DNA from: CAWELS01 sp964468205
Lineage (GTDB): Bacteria; Acidobacteriota; Terriglobia; Bryobacterales; Bryobacteraceae
Length of the DNA stretch: 64,000 nucleotides
Assembly: GCA_964468205.1 (NCBI GenBank)
Contig: CAYXVG010000007.1
Span: forward strand, 62,001-126,000
Reading direction: 5' to 3'
Below the pieces are notes generated by a model. It saw only the letters and a list, made by a program, of their open reading frames with translations. It was not told the DNA's origin and did no database searches. How positions within the stretch are numbered: position 1 is the first letter of the stretch; the number at the start of each line of letters is the position of its first letter. The translations under genes and the position numbers were made by a program. Positions 25,078-35,626 of this stretch are shown piece by piece.

Positions 25078-26226
25078 TCAGGCCCGGAGCCTGTCTGGCG
25101 GCGTCGCGCCCATCTTGCGCAGCAAGAGAAACTCCGAAAGGTTCTCTCGGGTCAGCAAGCCGGCGAGGCGGTCTCCGTCCATTACGACGGCGCAAGAACT
25201 GATGGCGTTGGTCATTTCGGCAAGCGCTTCGGAAAGATCGGTGTCGGGACTCAGGCGCAAGAAGTTCCGCTCCATGACGCCGGCCACGTAGTCCGCGGAC
25301 TTCCTCATTGCCAGCGCCCGCATGAGCGCCGTGCGGTCGAGGAATCCCACCACCTGATCGCCGTGCAGAACCGGAAAATCCTGTTGGGAGGTATCGAGAA
25401 GGAGCCGGGCCGCATCGTTGACCGTGTCGCCGTGAGAAAGAGTATGGAACTTGGTGATCATCGCCGACCGCACGGGCAAACCCTGGGTGAGCGAGCGGCT
25501 GAGGGCCGCCTGCCCCTCTTGTGAAGCGCCCAGGTACACGAAAAAGGCGATAAACAGCAGCATAAACTGTGCTGATATCAATCCATAGAGCCCCATCCCC
25601 GCCGCCAGAAGCCTGCCAGCGCGGGAGGCGATTCGCGTCGCCTCTTCCTCCGGCCTCCAGATGGCGAGTATGCTGCGCAGAACGCGGCCGCCGTCCATGG
25701 GAAATGCGGGAAGCAGGTTGAATACCGCCAGAATCAGATTGCCATATGCGATTTGCTCGAGCAGCGAGGAATCCACACTTTCGGTGAACGCTTCGAGCCC
25801 CACCAGCCGGCCGCTCCGCGCCACCACCGCGGCCAGCAACACCCCGGCAATCAGGAAGTTCACGGCCGGACCGGCGAGGGCAATCCACAGCTCACTCCGG
25901 GCTGGTGGGTTCTTTTCCAAACGTGCCAAGCCGCCGATCGGGAACATCACGATTTCCAGCGTCCGCACTCCGAGGCCCCGGGCAACCACCGCGTGACCGA
26001 TTTCGTGCAGCAGCACGGACGCAAATAGTGCGCCGATGAAGATCGCATTCCCGCCCGCGGACTGGGATTCCCGCGCCGCAACCATGACGAGAAAGATGAC
26101 CAAGAGGAGGAAGGTGAAGTGAAAGCGGACCGGCACTCCGAACACCGAGAAGACCCCAACCGAACCGGGGATGCGCGGGTCGCGCCGCCGTTTCCTTTCC
26201 GTTTCCACGTCTATCCTCAGTTGCAA
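25078..26226 (-). CDS. Site-2 protease (M50) with C-terminal CBS pair, Rip3-like
   Basis: Membrane metalloprotease of 382 residues. The zinc motif HEIGH is at 74-78 within the second or third helix, and the third-ligand motif NLLPAFPMDGGR has DGG at 178-180. About six membrane segments are visible. Residues 245-370 form two CBS domains, which bind adenyl nucleotides in related proteins. The family cleaves membrane-embedded anti-sigma factors or other substrates; nothing nearby identifies the target. It is monocistronic or transcribed with the downstream minus-strand fasciclin gene 160 bases away. Confidence 0.92.
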   Translation of the reverse strand: MQLRIDVETERKRRRDPRIPGSVGVFSVFGVPVRFHFTFLLLVIFLVMVAARESQSAGGNAIFIGALFASVLLHEIGHAVVARGLGVRTLEIVMFPIGGLARLEKNPPARSELWIALAGPAVNFLIAGVLLAAVVARSGRLVGLEAFTESVDSSLLEQIAYGNLILAVFNLLPAFPMDGGRVLRSILAIWRPEEEATRIASRAGRLLAAGMGLYGLISAQFMLLFIAFFVYLGASQEGQAALSRSLTQGLPVRSAMITKFHTLSHGDTVNDAARLLLDTSQQDFPVLHGDQVVGFLDRTALMRALAMRKSADYVAGVMERNFLRLSPDTDLSEALAEMTNAISSCAVVMDGDRLAGLLTRENLSEFLLLRKMGATPPDRLRA

Positions 26227-26274
26227 TGTAGCAGATGGCCGCTGAAACAGCGCGAGCGGGCCGGCTATCCCAAC

Positions 26275-27219
26275 TCAGGCCGGAAACTGTTCGGCATCAG
26301 CGAGGTTCATATAGTCAGGACGGTCCGCGGCCGTTTGATGGCGGTAGCTTCGGAGAACCTCCCCATGAAAGATCAAGAAAATTCCGGGCATCTGGAAACC
26401 GTCGCCGACCAGCCGGCCGACACGGTGCCCGCCGAATAGGCTTGCCTGAATCCCGCGAAGCACGACCTTAGGACCGAACAATTTCAGGAAGTCACCCCGG
26501 CCCAGCCCAAAGGCTTGATAAATATGACGCTGCGGGTCACTCACCCGGGGCAGGTCTTCAAGACCGTAGTTGTGGAAAAATGGCCGGGCCTGTGATTCGG
26601 ATCCCATATGAATGAGGACGATTCTCGTACCTAAGGCTTCTATGGAACGGCGGCGCTCCGCCAAATCCGCCAGCGCTTCGCGGCAGAAGGTGCAGCCATA
26701 ATGACGGAGAAAGACGAGAAGAATCGGAGTGTGGGAGCTGAGTTCGAAGATGGTGTGCCCATACTGGGTTCGCCGCTGGAGGGCCATTCTCTGAATCTCC
26801 GGCGAAGACGTGCGCTTGGCTCCGACATAGTCCTCAAAAGCTCCTTGTAGGATGAGCAAGAACGGAATCCACCAGATCAGATCATTGGTCACAATGGTCC
26901 AGCCAGCCTCCCAGGGAAGTCTTCCCTCATCGGCCGCGAGGAGAAAACCTATTGGGCCAAGGACCTTTCCGAGGAGACCGACGAAAACAATCCCCCAGTG
27001 ATGGTAGGGATCGGCTGAAGCAATCAGATAACCGATTCCGTAGCAGCCGACAATCATTCCGACGCACTGCCAAATTTCCGGGTAGACTGGAGGCGCGATC
27101 GCTAGCCACTCAAAAGGCTTTAGGGGATTCATGATCACGAATCCGCCCCAAGCCAGGTTGTATAGCCCGGCGAGAATCAAAGTCCACTTCATCCACGGCT
27201 TATGACATCTCGGCGGCAT
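26275..27219 (-). CDS. Membrane domain fused to peroxiredoxin-like (AhpC/TSA, SelL-type) domain
   Basis: Protein of 314 residues. Residues 10-125 contain four hydrophobic helices rich in Trp and Gly. Residues 150-300 form a thioredoxin-fold domain with a CTFC motif in FLRHYGCTFCREAL, matching the AhpC/TSA-like family in which the first Cys is sometimes selenocysteine. Such domains catalyse thiol-dependent redox reactions. The membrane part of this length (about 120 residues) is unusual. The ATG at 27219 has GGAG five bases upstream; an ATG 15 codons earlier has no site. No selenocysteine codon is involved here: both positions are TGC. Confidence 0.7.
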   Translation of the reverse strand: MPPRCHKPWMKWTLILAGLYNLAWGGFVIMNPLKPFEWLAIAPPVYPEIWQCVGMIVGCYGIGYLIASADPYHHWGIVFVGLLGKVLGPIGFLLAADEGRLPWEAGWTIVTNDLIWWIPFLLILQGAFEDYVGAKRTSSPEIQRMALQRRTQYGHTIFELSSHTPILLVFLRHYGCTFCREALADLAERRRSIEALGTRIVLIHMGSESQARPFFHNYGLEDLPRVSDPQRHIYQAFGLGRGDFLKLFGPKVVLRGIQASLFGGHRVGRLVGDGFQMPGIFLIFHGEVLRSYRHQTAADRPDYMNLADAEQFPA

Positions 27220-27345
27220 GCGTCTCCAGCAACATCTCTCCCACTTCCAATGAGATGCCGGCAAATGAATCGAGGAGCAGAAAGTTGTTGTTTAGCTGAT
27301 ACTTTGCAGCGTGAATCTTCAATCCGAGATGGCACTCTCGGGAGG

Positions 27346-28896
27346 CTACAATTCGAACTCGATGCCTTGCGCGAGCGGCAAACCGGTAGACCAGTTGATT
27401 GTCACAGTCTGACGCCGCATATAGGCCTTCCAGGAATCGCTTCCGGCCTCGCGCCCGCCGCCGGTCTCCTTCTCGCCGCCAAACGCGCCGCCGATTTCCG
27501 CTCCGCTGGTACCAATGTTCACATTGGCGATGCCGCAGTCGGAGCCACGCGCACTCAGGAAAGTTTCCGCAGCTATTAGGTTAGTGGTGAAAATGGCCGA
27601 CGAGAGCCCCTGCGGCACGGCGTTGTGCCACTTGATCGCTTGGTCGAGCTCGTCAAACTCCAATAGATGCACGATCGGCGCAAAGATCTCCTCGCGGACC
27701 ACAGGCATCTCCGGCTTTGAACGCACGATCGCCGGTTCGACGAAGCAACCACCCGGGCGGTCGAGGGTATTCCCCCCGTAGAGCACTTCCCCGCCCTGCT
27801 CGCGAATGGTCTCGAGTCCGTGCACCATATCGGACACCGCGCCCCGGTTCACCAGCGGACCCATCAGCGTTTCCTCCTCGAGAGGATTTCCGATGCGCAC
27901 CTGCCGGTAGGCCGCAATCAGCTTTTCGGTGAAGTTCTTCGCAATCCCTTTCTGCAGGAAGATGCGCCGGATTGTGGTGCATCGCTGGCCGGCGGTGCCG
28001 ACCGCTCCGAAGAGCACGGCCCGGAGCGCCAGGTCCTGGTGCGCATCGTCCATCACGATGACGCCGTTGTTTCCACCCAATTCCAGGAGCGTGCGTCCCA
28101 GCCGCTTCCCCACCACCTCGGCCACGCGGTAACCCATGCGGCACGAACCGGTGGCGCTGATAAGTGGAATCCGCCGGTCCGCCAGGAGCTTCTCGCCGAC
28201 CGTGGACCCGCGGCCGATTACCAGGCTGAAGACACCCTCCCAACCGTGCCTTTTCAGCACCCGGTAGCAGATGTTCTGCACGGCGATCGCCGTGAGGGGG
28301 GTTTCCGACGACGGTTTCCACAGCACGCAATCCCCGCAGGCGGCCGCGATAAAGGAGTTCCAGCTCCACACCGCAACCGGGAAATTGAAGGACGAGATCA
28401 CGCCGCAGATTCCCAGAGGGTGCCACTGCTCGTACATGCGGTGCCCCGGCCGCTCGCTGTGCATCGATAGACCGTAAAGCTGGCGGGAAAGGCCGACGGA
28501 GAAGTCGGCGATGTCGATCATCTCCTGCACCTCGCCGTTGCCCTCGGCGAGGATTTTTCCCATTTCAATCGTCACCAGCGCGCCGAGATCTTTTTTGTGC
28601 CTCCGCAACTCGTCGCCTATCTCACGGACAATCTGCCCGCGCTGGGGCGCTGGCAGCATCCGCCACTTAGCAAAAACCGCGGCACTCTCGGCAACGACCC
28701 TGTCATAGTCGGCGGCCGACGCCATTTGCACCGTTGCGATCATGCTTCCGTCAGCCGGATTGATCGAGTTCAGTTCGCCCCCGCTGGGCGAGTCGAGCCA
28801 CTTCCGCCCGCACGCGCCCGAGTTCACGGAAGCAATTCCGAGGCGCTCGAGGACAGTAGAGATATCCGGTTGGGTATTGTGGGTATTGGTTGACAT
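27346..28896 (-). CDS. Aldehyde dehydrogenase of the ALDH7 (antiquitin) family
   Basis: NAD-dependent dehydrogenase of 516 residues. The catalytic cysteine is in GTAGQRCTT and the general-base glutamate in LLELGGNN. The C-terminal signature FGGEKETGGGREAGSDSWK plus the final PLAQGI stretch is specific to ALDH7, whose members oxidise alpha-aminoadipic semialdehyde or related semialdehydes in lysine and pipecolate breakdown. No other lysine-catabolic gene is adjacent, so the in vivo substrate is open. Start ATG 28896 (MSTNTHN) has AGAGGA at good spacing; the frame extends further upstream without a site. Confidence 0.92.
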   Translation of the reverse strand: MSTNTHNTQPDISTVLERLGIASVNSGACGRKWLDSPSGGELNSINPADGSMIATVQMASAADYDRVVAESAAVFAKWRMLPAPQRGQIVREIGDELRRHKKDLGALVTIEMGKILAEGNGEVQEMIDIADFSVGLSRQLYGLSMHSERPGHRMYEQWHPLGICGVISSFNFPVAVWSWNSFIAAACGDCVLWKPSSETPLTAIAVQNICYRVLKRHGWEGVFSLVIGRGSTVGEKLLADRRIPLISATGSCRMGYRVAEVVGKRLGRTLLELGGNNGVIVMDDAHQDLALRAVLFGAVGTAGQRCTTIRRIFLQKGIAKNFTEKLIAAYRQVRIGNPLEEETLMGPLVNRGAVSDMVHGLETIREQGGEVLYGGNTLDRPGGCFVEPAIVRSKPEMPVVREEIFAPIVHLLEFDELDQAIKWHNAVPQGLSSAIFTTNLIAAETFLSARGSDCGIANVNIGTSGAEIGGAFGGEKETGGGREAGSDSWKAYMRRQTVTINWSTGLPLAQGIEFEL

Positions 28897-29000
28897 GCTG
28901 CGATTTCCTCTGACCCGGCCCGGTTGGGCCGCCGTCCAAGAATTGTACCGAAGTCCCGATGGCGGGATCACCTTGGCCGGCCGGGCGGCTGTCGGCGAAT

Positions 29001-29588
29001 CTAGAGCCCCTTAAGGACCCGCGACCATTCGTCAGATCCGCCAATCGAACAAATCGGTTTTGGCGGCTCCGGACTCGCAATTTCGCCAAGATCGTATTGC
29101 CAGAATGCAATGCTGTGCCAGCGCCCGAACTTGTAGCCGACGTTCTTCGTAACGCCAGCCCGCATGAAGCCAAGAGCAGCGTGAAGTCGCTCACTAGGAT
29201 CGTTGGGCAGCGCGATCCCGGCGATGACAGTACGGTAACCAAGCAGCCGCAAGCCGGCCAGCAGCCCGCCGTATAAACTGCGCGCGACGCCTCTGCGCTG
29301 ATACGCGGGGTGTACGTAGACACTCGATTCGACGGTCCAGTCGTATGCGGGACGGCCGCGAAAACGCTTCGCGTATGCGTAACCCGCTATCCGCTCGCCC
29401 ATCAGGGAGACCAAGGTAAGTTTGCTCTGGGTCTCGTCCAACAGGCGTATAGCGAATTCATCACGGCCCGGCGGCTCAAGTTCGAATGAGATCGCCGTCT
29501 CGCGGACAATGGGCGCATAGATCGCAAGGCAAGCGCCGACATCTGCCTCGATGGCCAGACGAATCACAGGAGCTATCGTTTCTAACAC
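29001..29588 (-). CDS. GNAT N-acetyltransferase, phosphinothricin/methionine-sulfone type
   Basis: Acetyl-CoA-dependent transferase of 195 residues. It shows the GNAT core with the acetyl-CoA loop YQRRGVARSLYGGLL and the Pat-family start (IRLAIEADVGACLAIYAPIVRETAISFE), and the GFMRAGVTKNVGYKFGRWHS segment that is typical of the Pat/MddA group. Such enzymes acetylate phosphinothricin, methionine sulfone or sulfoximine. It probably detoxifies amino-acid analogues. It stands alone between ALDH7 and the S9 peptidase. Confidence 0.88.
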   Translation of the reverse strand: MLETIAPVIRLAIEADVGACLAIYAPIVRETAISFELEPPGRDEFAIRLLDETQSKLTLVSLMGERIAGYAYAKRFRGRPAYDWTVESSVYVHPAYQRRGVARSLYGGLLAGLRLLGYRTVIAGIALPNDPSERLHAALGFMRAGVTKNVGYKFGRWHSIAFWQYDLGEIASPEPPKPICSIGGSDEWSRVLKGL

Positions 29589-29671
29589 CTCAACTTCCCA
29601 TACGCCAAAGCCGAAAGTAAGGAGATGGTTTTGAAAGAAACCATGCCAGTCTCAATTGCGTGAAATTTGAC

Positions 29672-32062
29672 TCACTTTACATACTTGTCGAACCAGTCGA
29701 TCATCTCAGCGAGAACGTGCTCGATGGACTCGCGCGCCACGTAACCGTGCGACTCATGCGGCAGCATCACCAGGCGCACGACGCCGCCGTTTCCCTTCAC
29801 GGCATGGTACATGCGTTCGGACTGCACCGGGAAGGTACCGGAGTTATTGTCTGCCTCGCCGTGGATGAGCAGCAGCGGTTCATTGATCTTGTTCGCGGCC
29901 ATGAAGGGCGAGAGCTTGAAGTAAATCTGCGGCGCTTCCCAAAAGGTGCGGCGCTCGGCCTGGAATCCGAACGGTGTCAGCGTCCGGTTGTAGGCGCCGG
30001 AGCGGGCGACGCCGGCTTCGAAGAGATTCGAGTGAGCGAGAAGGTTGGCGGTCATGAATGCACCGTAGCTGTGCCCGCCGACACCGACCCGCTCCGGGTC
30101 TGTCACGCCCAACTCCGCCGCCTTTTCGATTGCGGCCTTCGCGCTGGCCACGATCTGGTCGATGTAGGTGTCGTTCGCCGTCTCGGGATCGCCGATTACC
30201 GGCAGCGTGGCGCCATCGAGGATCGCGTATCCGGCGAGCAGGTAAAACAGGTGCGACGGGCCGGATAGCAGCGTGAAGACCTTGGTCGAGCCACGAATCT
30301 GCCCGGCCGTCTGCGCGGTATTGTACTCGCGCGGATAGGCCCACATGACGGTGGGTAGCGGCTCGCCCTCCCCTTCGTTATAGCCGGGCGGCAGATACAG
30401 GGTGAAGGATAGATCAACGCCGTCCTCGCGCTGGTAGGTGACGCGGCGCTTGGTGATCGACCGGATCTGGGGCGCCGGGTCCTTGAAGTGCGTCAGGGCG
30501 GTTACCGTGTCCGCTTCGCGGTCCCGAATGTAGTAATTCGGAGGATCAGCCGGGCTCTCGCGGCGAGTCAGGATGCGATTGCCCTCGCTGTCGAGTACAG
30601 CTACCACGTACTCGTAGCTCTCGTCATCGCAATGGAACAGCCGCTCGGCCTCCCCGGACCTCCAGGAGTACTCGTCCAGGAAGGGCATGTCACCCTTGGG
30701 CGAGGCGCCCTCTCCGGCAAGCAGGATCTTTCCGTTGAACTGTTGAATCGCCCGGCGCCCGGACGGGAGGGTGCGGCGCACGGCCGTGCCGGGGTCGGCA
30801 TAGCGGTCCTGAACGGACCGGCTCCAGATGAGCCGCGCCTCGCTGGAGGGATCGGGGGGATCGAGGAGAAAGGTACGCAACCAGCGCTCGTCGCGGTCGT
30901 AGTCGCGCACGAAAGCGAAATCGCCGTTCTCGCTCCAGGCGGTTCCCATCCAGCGCTGGCCGGTGCGGAAGAACTCCTCCGGCTCCGCTTCGAACGGAGC
31001 GCTCAGACGCATGAGCTTGTCGCGGTGCGGAACCTTCTTGTTCGGGTCGCCCTCATCGAGAGCCTCCACCCAGTGAACGGTAGCTCCGCCGAGGGGGTGC
31101 CAGGAGTGGGACCGCGGGCCGGTGGGAACGCCTTCGATCGGCACGTTGTCCGCCAGCGGAAGGTCCGCCAGTTGCTTTACCGGATTGCCGCTCTGGTCCC
31201 AGACCAGCACGCTATAGGGGAAGCGGTAGTAGGGGTGCTGGTAGGAGTATGGCCGGTTGATGCGCTCTACCAGCAGTAGCTTGCCATCCGGCGACGGCGT
31301 GGCACGTTCGAAAATGGCGGGCGCGCCGATCTTGGATATCTTGCCGCTCGCCGACTCCAACATCGCGAACTGGCTGGTGGCGTAGTAGTCAAACAAGGCT
31401 TCGTCGTGGCTGTCGGTGAGCAGATCCTGATAAGTGCGCAGAGGCCCGGATTCGCCGGACGCCTCCTGGATCACGGGGCCCTTGGGAACAGGCGAACGCT
31501 CCGGCGGCCTGCCCCGCCCTTCGGGAACGGTCTGCAGCAGCACGGTGCGGCTGTCCGGCATCCATTCCATGGGCGTACCGAACGCAGCGTTTACCACCAC
31601 CCCTTCGGCCCGTTTTATCTTCGCGGTGGCCGTCTCGCCGGTCCACAGCTCGACGCGGTTTTCGCGAACCACGGTGAGCGCGAATCGGCTTCCATCGGGA
31701 CTCCAATGCAAATCAAGAAAAGGTGCGTCCTCCGGAAGATCTACCTGCGTGGTCACTCCGCCGGACAGTTGGATGATGCTGAGACCGGCATACTGCGTCG
31801 CGCGGTGCGGTCCATTTGTTTTCGGATTGATACGGACCCCGGCCAGCCGCAGCATTGGCTCAGCAAGATCGGCCACCGGCGGATATCGCAGCCGTTCCGC
31901 CAGCGCTGCATGCGTCTTCGGGGGGCTTACGTAGATGCGCGGCGTTTCCGGGGCGTCGAGCACGTCCAGGATCGCCTGTGCCGGCTTGCGGTAAGCGGTT
32001 TGCGCCGCTGCGTTAAAGAGGGTCGTTGAAATCATGAGCGCGAAGATTAAAGGGCGTGTCAC
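29672..32062 (-). CDS. Secreted S9 family peptidase, glutamyl-endopeptidase-like
   Basis: Prolyl-oligopeptidase-fold serine peptidase of 796 residues with a signal peptide (about 1-20). The seven-bladed propeller occupies the first 500 residues, and the alpha/beta hydrolase domain holds the triad: Ser665 in GGHSYG, Asp738 in HGEADNNSG and His772 in HESHGY. The N-terminal segment EPMLRLAGVRI is like the plant chloroplast glutamyl endopeptidase group, which suggests cleavage after Glu, but this is inference. It is probably exported to the periplasm for peptide degradation. Confidence 0.92.
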   Translation of the reverse strand: MTRPLIFALMISTTLFNAAAQTAYRKPAQAILDVLDAPETPRIYVSPPKTHAALAERLRYPPVADLAEPMLRLAGVRINPKTNGPHRATQYAGLSIIQLSGGVTTQVDLPEDAPFLDLHWSPDGSRFALTVVRENRVELWTGETATAKIKRAEGVVVNAAFGTPMEWMPDSRTVLLQTVPEGRGRPPERSPVPKGPVIQEASGESGPLRTYQDLLTDSHDEALFDYYATSQFAMLESASGKISKIGAPAIFERATPSPDGKLLLVERINRPYSYQHPYYRFPYSVLVWDQSGNPVKQLADLPLADNVPIEGVPTGPRSHSWHPLGGATVHWVEALDEGDPNKKVPHRDKLMRLSAPFEAEPEEFFRTGQRWMGTAWSENGDFAFVRDYDRDERWLRTFLLDPPDPSSEARLIWSRSVQDRYADPGTAVRRTLPSGRRAIQQFNGKILLAGEGASPKGDMPFLDEYSWRSGEAERLFHCDDESYEYVVAVLDSEGNRILTRRESPADPPNYYIRDREADTVTALTHFKDPAPQIRSITKRRVTYQREDGVDLSFTLYLPPGYNEGEGEPLPTVMWAYPREYNTAQTAGQIRGSTKVFTLLSGPSHLFYLLAGYAILDGATLPVIGDPETANDTYIDQIVASAKAAIEKAAELGVTDPERVGVGGHSYGAFMTANLLAHSNLFEAGVARSGAYNRTLTPFGFQAERRTFWEAPQIYFKLSPFMAANKINEPLLLIHGEADNNSGTFPVQSERMYHAVKGNGGVVRLVMLPHESHGYVARESIEHVLAEMIDWFDKYVK

Positions 32063-32138
32063 GATTACAATTTTGCCACGGCCGGCTTTTCTGGCCGCGG
32101 GGATTCGCCACCAGGCCCGCCAGAAGGTCCGTCGTGCG

Positions 32139-33386
32139 TCATTGCCGGCCCAGCAGGGCCTTCACCGCCTTCATAGTTGCCTGAATCGCCATTTCCGGCT
32201 CCGGGGAGTCGAAACGCAACACCGTCTTTCGCCCCGGCCCGGAGGGGGACCACCGGTCCAGAAACCGCTGCGAGGGAAAGCCAGCGAAGACCGACAGCAA
32301 TGGAACCCGGCCCGCGGCGGCAACATGCTGCCCGGCCGAGTCGTAGCCGACATAGAGACGGCTGCCCAGGATGCGTGCGGCGAATGGCGCGAACGCGCCG
32401 TCCCAAACTTCCACTTTGTCAGACGAGCCGCAGCCGGCAATCGCGCGGCTGACGCGCGCGGCCTCCTCGCCACCGGGCCCTTTGTCGATGAGGACGGGAA
32501 GTCCCGTGTCGAGCAATCCGCGAAGCAACTCCTGCTCGAACGGGTCCGGCACCCTCTTGTCCTGGTTCTCGCCGACACCGAAACTGACCGCAATGCCCGA
32601 ACGGGCCGTGACCGGAGGAGGTGTCGGCATCACGTAGGACCGCGCGTCCACCACGCCGAACGTCTCGGCGACCCAGCGTTTGGCGAGTTGCCCGAGAGAG
32701 TCGGCGGAGTCGCCGCCATAAGCTCGGCTATTGAAGAAGAAATATCGGTCCTCCTCGCAAACCGGAAGGAGTCCGAGCTGAGTCAGCCGTGAATCTGGAT
32801 CCACGACGATGCCGCCGGCGCCGCTGAGGCGCCGCTGCAGGGAAATCCCGGCTTGCAGGCGTTCCGCGAGCGTTCCGTGCCGCCGGTAGGGAAGCGGCAA
32901 GTGGCAGATGCGCGTATCGGCTTCGAATAGCTCCCAGGCCTTGCGGCTGCCCGCAAAGTAAATTTCGGCGCTCGGGAAGCGGCGTTTCATGGCGTCAAGT
33001 ACAATGCTCGTGATCGCCACGTCAGCGCCCAGGGTAACGCGGGAAAGTACGATCACCGTCTCGGGATGCGCGGTTGGTTCGCAGTGGCGGGGCCGGCGGA
33101 TTCGCCGGTATCTTGCGATCAAATCGCCGGCGTTGAGAGCGGGTTCGCCCACCGCCAACACCCGGCTGAAAACTGACGCGTATGTATCGCAATGTGCAGG
33201 TTCAAAGCTGTCGGCGAGCGGTTCGATGACGCGCCGGAAAAGCGCGTCGCTTGCCGCGGCCGCTTCTTCTCCGCAGGCGGCCGCGGTTTCGGCCAGCGGC
33301 AAGAGGATTCCGTCCGGCACTTCCTGCCCGGAGCGGCAGAGCGCCAGGATCTCCGCGGCCCGCTCAGTCGGCGAAATACTTGCCAA
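32139..33386 (-). CDS. GT9-like glycosyltransferase (heptosyltransferase fold)
   Basis: Protein of 415 residues with the two-Rossmann GT-B layout. The first half has a long N-terminal addition, then [28 protein letters not shown], which matches the GT9 opening, and the second half has the [23 protein letters not shown] and [25 protein letters not shown] regions, where GT9 enzymes bind the nucleotide sugar. The start is uncertain: a TTG at 33386 overlaps mtnP by 23 bases, and no ATG or GTG with a ribosome site was found close by. Transcription follows mtnP. Confidence 0.75.
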   Translation of the reverse strand: MASISPTERAAEILALCRSGQEVPDGILLPLAETAAACGEEAAAASDALFRRVIEPLADSFEPAHCDTYASVFSRVLAVGEPALNAGDLIARYRRIRRPRHCEPTAHPETVIVLSRVTLGADVAITSIVLDAMKRRFPSAEIYFAGSRKAWELFEADTRICHLPLPYRRHGTLAERLQAGISLQRRLSGAGGIVVDPDSRLTQLGLLPVCEEDRYFFFNSRAYGGDSADSLGQLAKRWVAETFGVVDARSYVMPTPPPVTARSGIAVSFGVGENQDKRVPDPFEQELLRGLLDTGLPVLIDKGPGGEEAARVSRAIAGCGSSDKVEVWDGAFAPFAARILGSRLYVGYDSAGQHVAAAGRVPLLSVFAGFPSQRFLDRWSPSGPGRKTVLRFDSPEPEMAIQATMKAVKALLGRQ

Positions 33387-34227
33387 TCAGCAACTCCAGT
33401 TTTTTCTTCGTTGCCGGCGGGACGGCGTTTTTGTCGGTGATGATGGCATGAGCGAGGGCTGAACCGCACTTGCACTCGCGCTGGGAAGGCATCGCGGCCA
33501 CGGCCTCGGCTACAAGGTTGGCTGCGTTTGCGGCGTTCTGCTGCAGGATCGCGATCACCTCACTAACCGTAACGGCGTCATGATCAGCATGCCAGCAGTC
33601 ATAGTCGGTGACCATCGCGACGGTGACGTAGCAAATTTCGGCCTCGCGGGCGAGCTTGGCCTCCTGAAGGTTGGTCATCCCGATGACGTCCATTCCCCAG
33701 GAGCGATGCAGGTTGGACTCCGCGAGCGTAGAGAACGCCGGGCCTTCCATGCAGCAATAGATTCCTCCCTGCTTGGTGGCGATACCGGTCTTCCTGCCCG
33801 CGGCGGCAACCACGCTCGAAAGCTGAGGACAGACGGGATCGGCGAAGCTGATGTGCGCAACCAGGCCTTCGCCGAAGAAGGTGGAGATACGCCCCTTCGT
33901 GCGATCCAGGAATTGATCGACCACGATGAACTCGCCAGGCTTGTGCTCCTCCTTGAGGGAACCGACGGCGCTCAGGGATATGATGCGGCTCACTCCCAGT
34001 TTCTTCATGCCCCAAATATTGGCGCGGAAGTTCAACTCTGAAGGGCTATAGCGATGACCGCGGCCGTGCCGCGCCAGGAACGCTACCTCCTTGCCTGCCA
34101 ATCGTCCGACGATATAGGGGTCGGAAGGTTCTCCGAACGGAGTGTCCACGCGGACTTCCTGCTCCGCCTCGAATCCGGGCATGCCATAGAGCCCGCTTCC
34201 ACCAATGATTCCAACTTCTGCTTGCAT
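33364..34227 (-). CDS. mtnP: S-methyl-5'-thioadenosine phosphorylase
   Basis: Purine-phosphorylase-family enzyme of 287 residues that splits methylthioadenosine to adenine and 5-methylthioribose-1-phosphate in methionine salvage. It begins with the GIIGGSGLY motif and carries the phosphate-site ARHGRGH, the EGPAFST segment and the [18 protein letters not shown] and DYDCWH residues around the ribose site. The ATG at 34227 has AGGAG six bases upstream. Other mtn genes are not adjacent. The 3' end overlaps the glycosyltransferase gene. Confidence 0.94.
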   Translation of the reverse strand: MQAEVGIIGGSGLYGMPGFEAEQEVRVDTPFGEPSDPYIVGRLAGKEVAFLARHGRGHRYSPSELNFRANIWGMKKLGVSRIISLSAVGSLKEEHKPGEFIVVDQFLDRTKGRISTFFGEGLVAHISFADPVCPQLSSVVAAAGRKTGIATKQGGIYCCMEGPAFSTLAESNLHRSWGMDVIGMTNLQEAKLAREAEICYVTVAMVTDYDCWHADHDAVTVSEVIAILQQNAANAANLVAEAVAAMPSQRECKCGSALAHAIITDKNAVPPATKKKLELLIGKYFAD

Positions 34228-34279
34228 GAACACTCCTGGAAGAAAGTCTTTCGCGAACCTGAACAGGCGCCACTGAGTT

Positions 34280-35482
34280 TTAAGCGAGTTGTTGCGAATC
34301 CGGGTTCCAGCGGACCGGGTGGCCGCGGCGATAACTCTCGACGGCCATGGCGCACGCGATCGACACCCGATAGCCCACTTCAAAGGGGCAATTCACTTCG
34401 GCTTGGGAACGCACCGCATCGAGGAAATTCTGCATATGAGCGCGCGGCTCGGTGCGCGTGCTCCCGAGGGTCTCGAGGCCGCCCGGGCGGTTGACCTTCT
34501 CGGGGAAATAGCGTACCTGCTGGCTCCGCTGGATGGTCCCATCGGTTCCTAGCAAATACTCGCCCGTGCCGAGGCGGCTGTTGCCGAAGTTCGAACGCCA
34601 GTTGAAATAGAATCCTTCGGAGTGCTCCATGGCAACATCCATGGTGTCGGGAGTCTCGCGGCCGTCCTCCCACAAACGGATCGCGCCCGTCGCGGAAACG
34701 CTTTTCGGGATTGACGCGCCGAGCAACTTATACCAAAAGGCGAGCTGGTTACTCATTGACTCGTGAACACTGCCACCGGAATAGTCCCAGTAGAGACGCC
34801 AGTTATAGAACCGGTCGGGATCGAATTCACGGGGAGCAGAGGGGCCAAGAAACCGCGCCCAGTCGACGTTTTCGCGAGTGAGGTCGGGCTGCAGCGGGCG
34901 CCGGCCCAAGGGCTTCTCGCGCGGCGCGTTCCGATAGTGACTCGCATCGATGCCGCTGATTCGCCCGACCCAACCGGATTCCAGGAAGCGAGCGGCGTCG
35001 GTAAGCATTCCGGAAGAACAGAACTGATGCCCGACCTGCACTACAGACCGCGGGGACTTTTCGCGGGCGGTGGCCATGGCGACGGCGTCTTCGAGCGTGA
35101 GCGCCGCTGCCCTCTCCAGATAGACGTGCTTACCAGCACTCAGAGCGGCGATGAAGTGTTGCCGGTGAAGGTGCTGCGGCGTGGCGATGAGCACAGCGTC
35201 CGTCCCGCGGTCGGCCAGCACTTCCTCAAAAGCAAGGGTGGTCTTTACCCCGGGCACGGTCTGCCCGGCATGCTCGCGGCGGGAACGGTAAACATCAGCG
35301 ACAGCGGCACACTCGGTGTTGCCGCAGGCGAGAGCCTCCCGGAGTAACTGCATGCCGCGGGAGCCAGCCCCGATCACAGCGAAGCGTATCCGGTCATTCG
35401 CCCGCAAGACGTTCGCCGGGGAGGCTAGAGTGCCGGCAATGCCGCCGGCAAAAGCGCCGATGAAGTCGCGTCTAGAATCCAT
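34280..35482 (-). CDS. Tat-exported Gfo/Idh/MocA family oxidoreductase
   Basis: Protein of 400 residues with a Tat-like start ([14 protein letters not shown], ending near ANVLRA) followed by a Rossmann domain with GAGSRGMQL and the [11 protein letters not shown] segment, then the C-terminal substrate domain. The family oxidises or reduces sugars with NAD(P). Exported members keep the cofactor bound. The EK pair typical of the family (EKP) is altered to ERA ([13 protein letters not shown]), so the catalytic lysine is missing, which may mean altered activity. It is divergent from the antiporter gene. Confidence 0.88.
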   Translation of the reverse strand: MDSRRDFIGAFAGGIAGTLASPANVLRANDRIRFAVIGAGSRGMQLLREALACGNTECAAVADVYRSRREHAGQTVPGVKTTLAFEEVLADRGTDAVLIATPQHLHRQHFIAALSAGKHVYLERAAALTLEDAVAMATAREKSPRSVVQVGHQFCSSGMLTDAARFLESGWVGRISGIDASHYRNAPREKPLGRRPLQPDLTRENVDWARFLGPSAPREFDPDRFYNWRLYWDYSGGSVHESMSNQLAFWYKLLGASIPKSVSATGAIRLWEDGRETPDTMDVAMEHSEGFYFNWRSNFGNSRLGTGEYLLGTDGTIQRSQQVRYFPEKVNRPGGLETLGSTRTEPRAHMQNFLDAVRSQAEVNCPFEVGYRVSIACAMAVESYRRGHPVRWNPDSQQLA

Positions 35483-35626
35483 ACTGCCAGTCCCTGGAAT
35501 AACCTACGTTTGAACTCTCATCGTAGCACCCCGCGCCAGGGTATCCACCGGGCGCCGCCAACGCAACCGCCGAGCGGGTGTGCCCCGGCATTGCGGACAG
35601 GGTGATTTAGCCGGACACTGGAGAGA

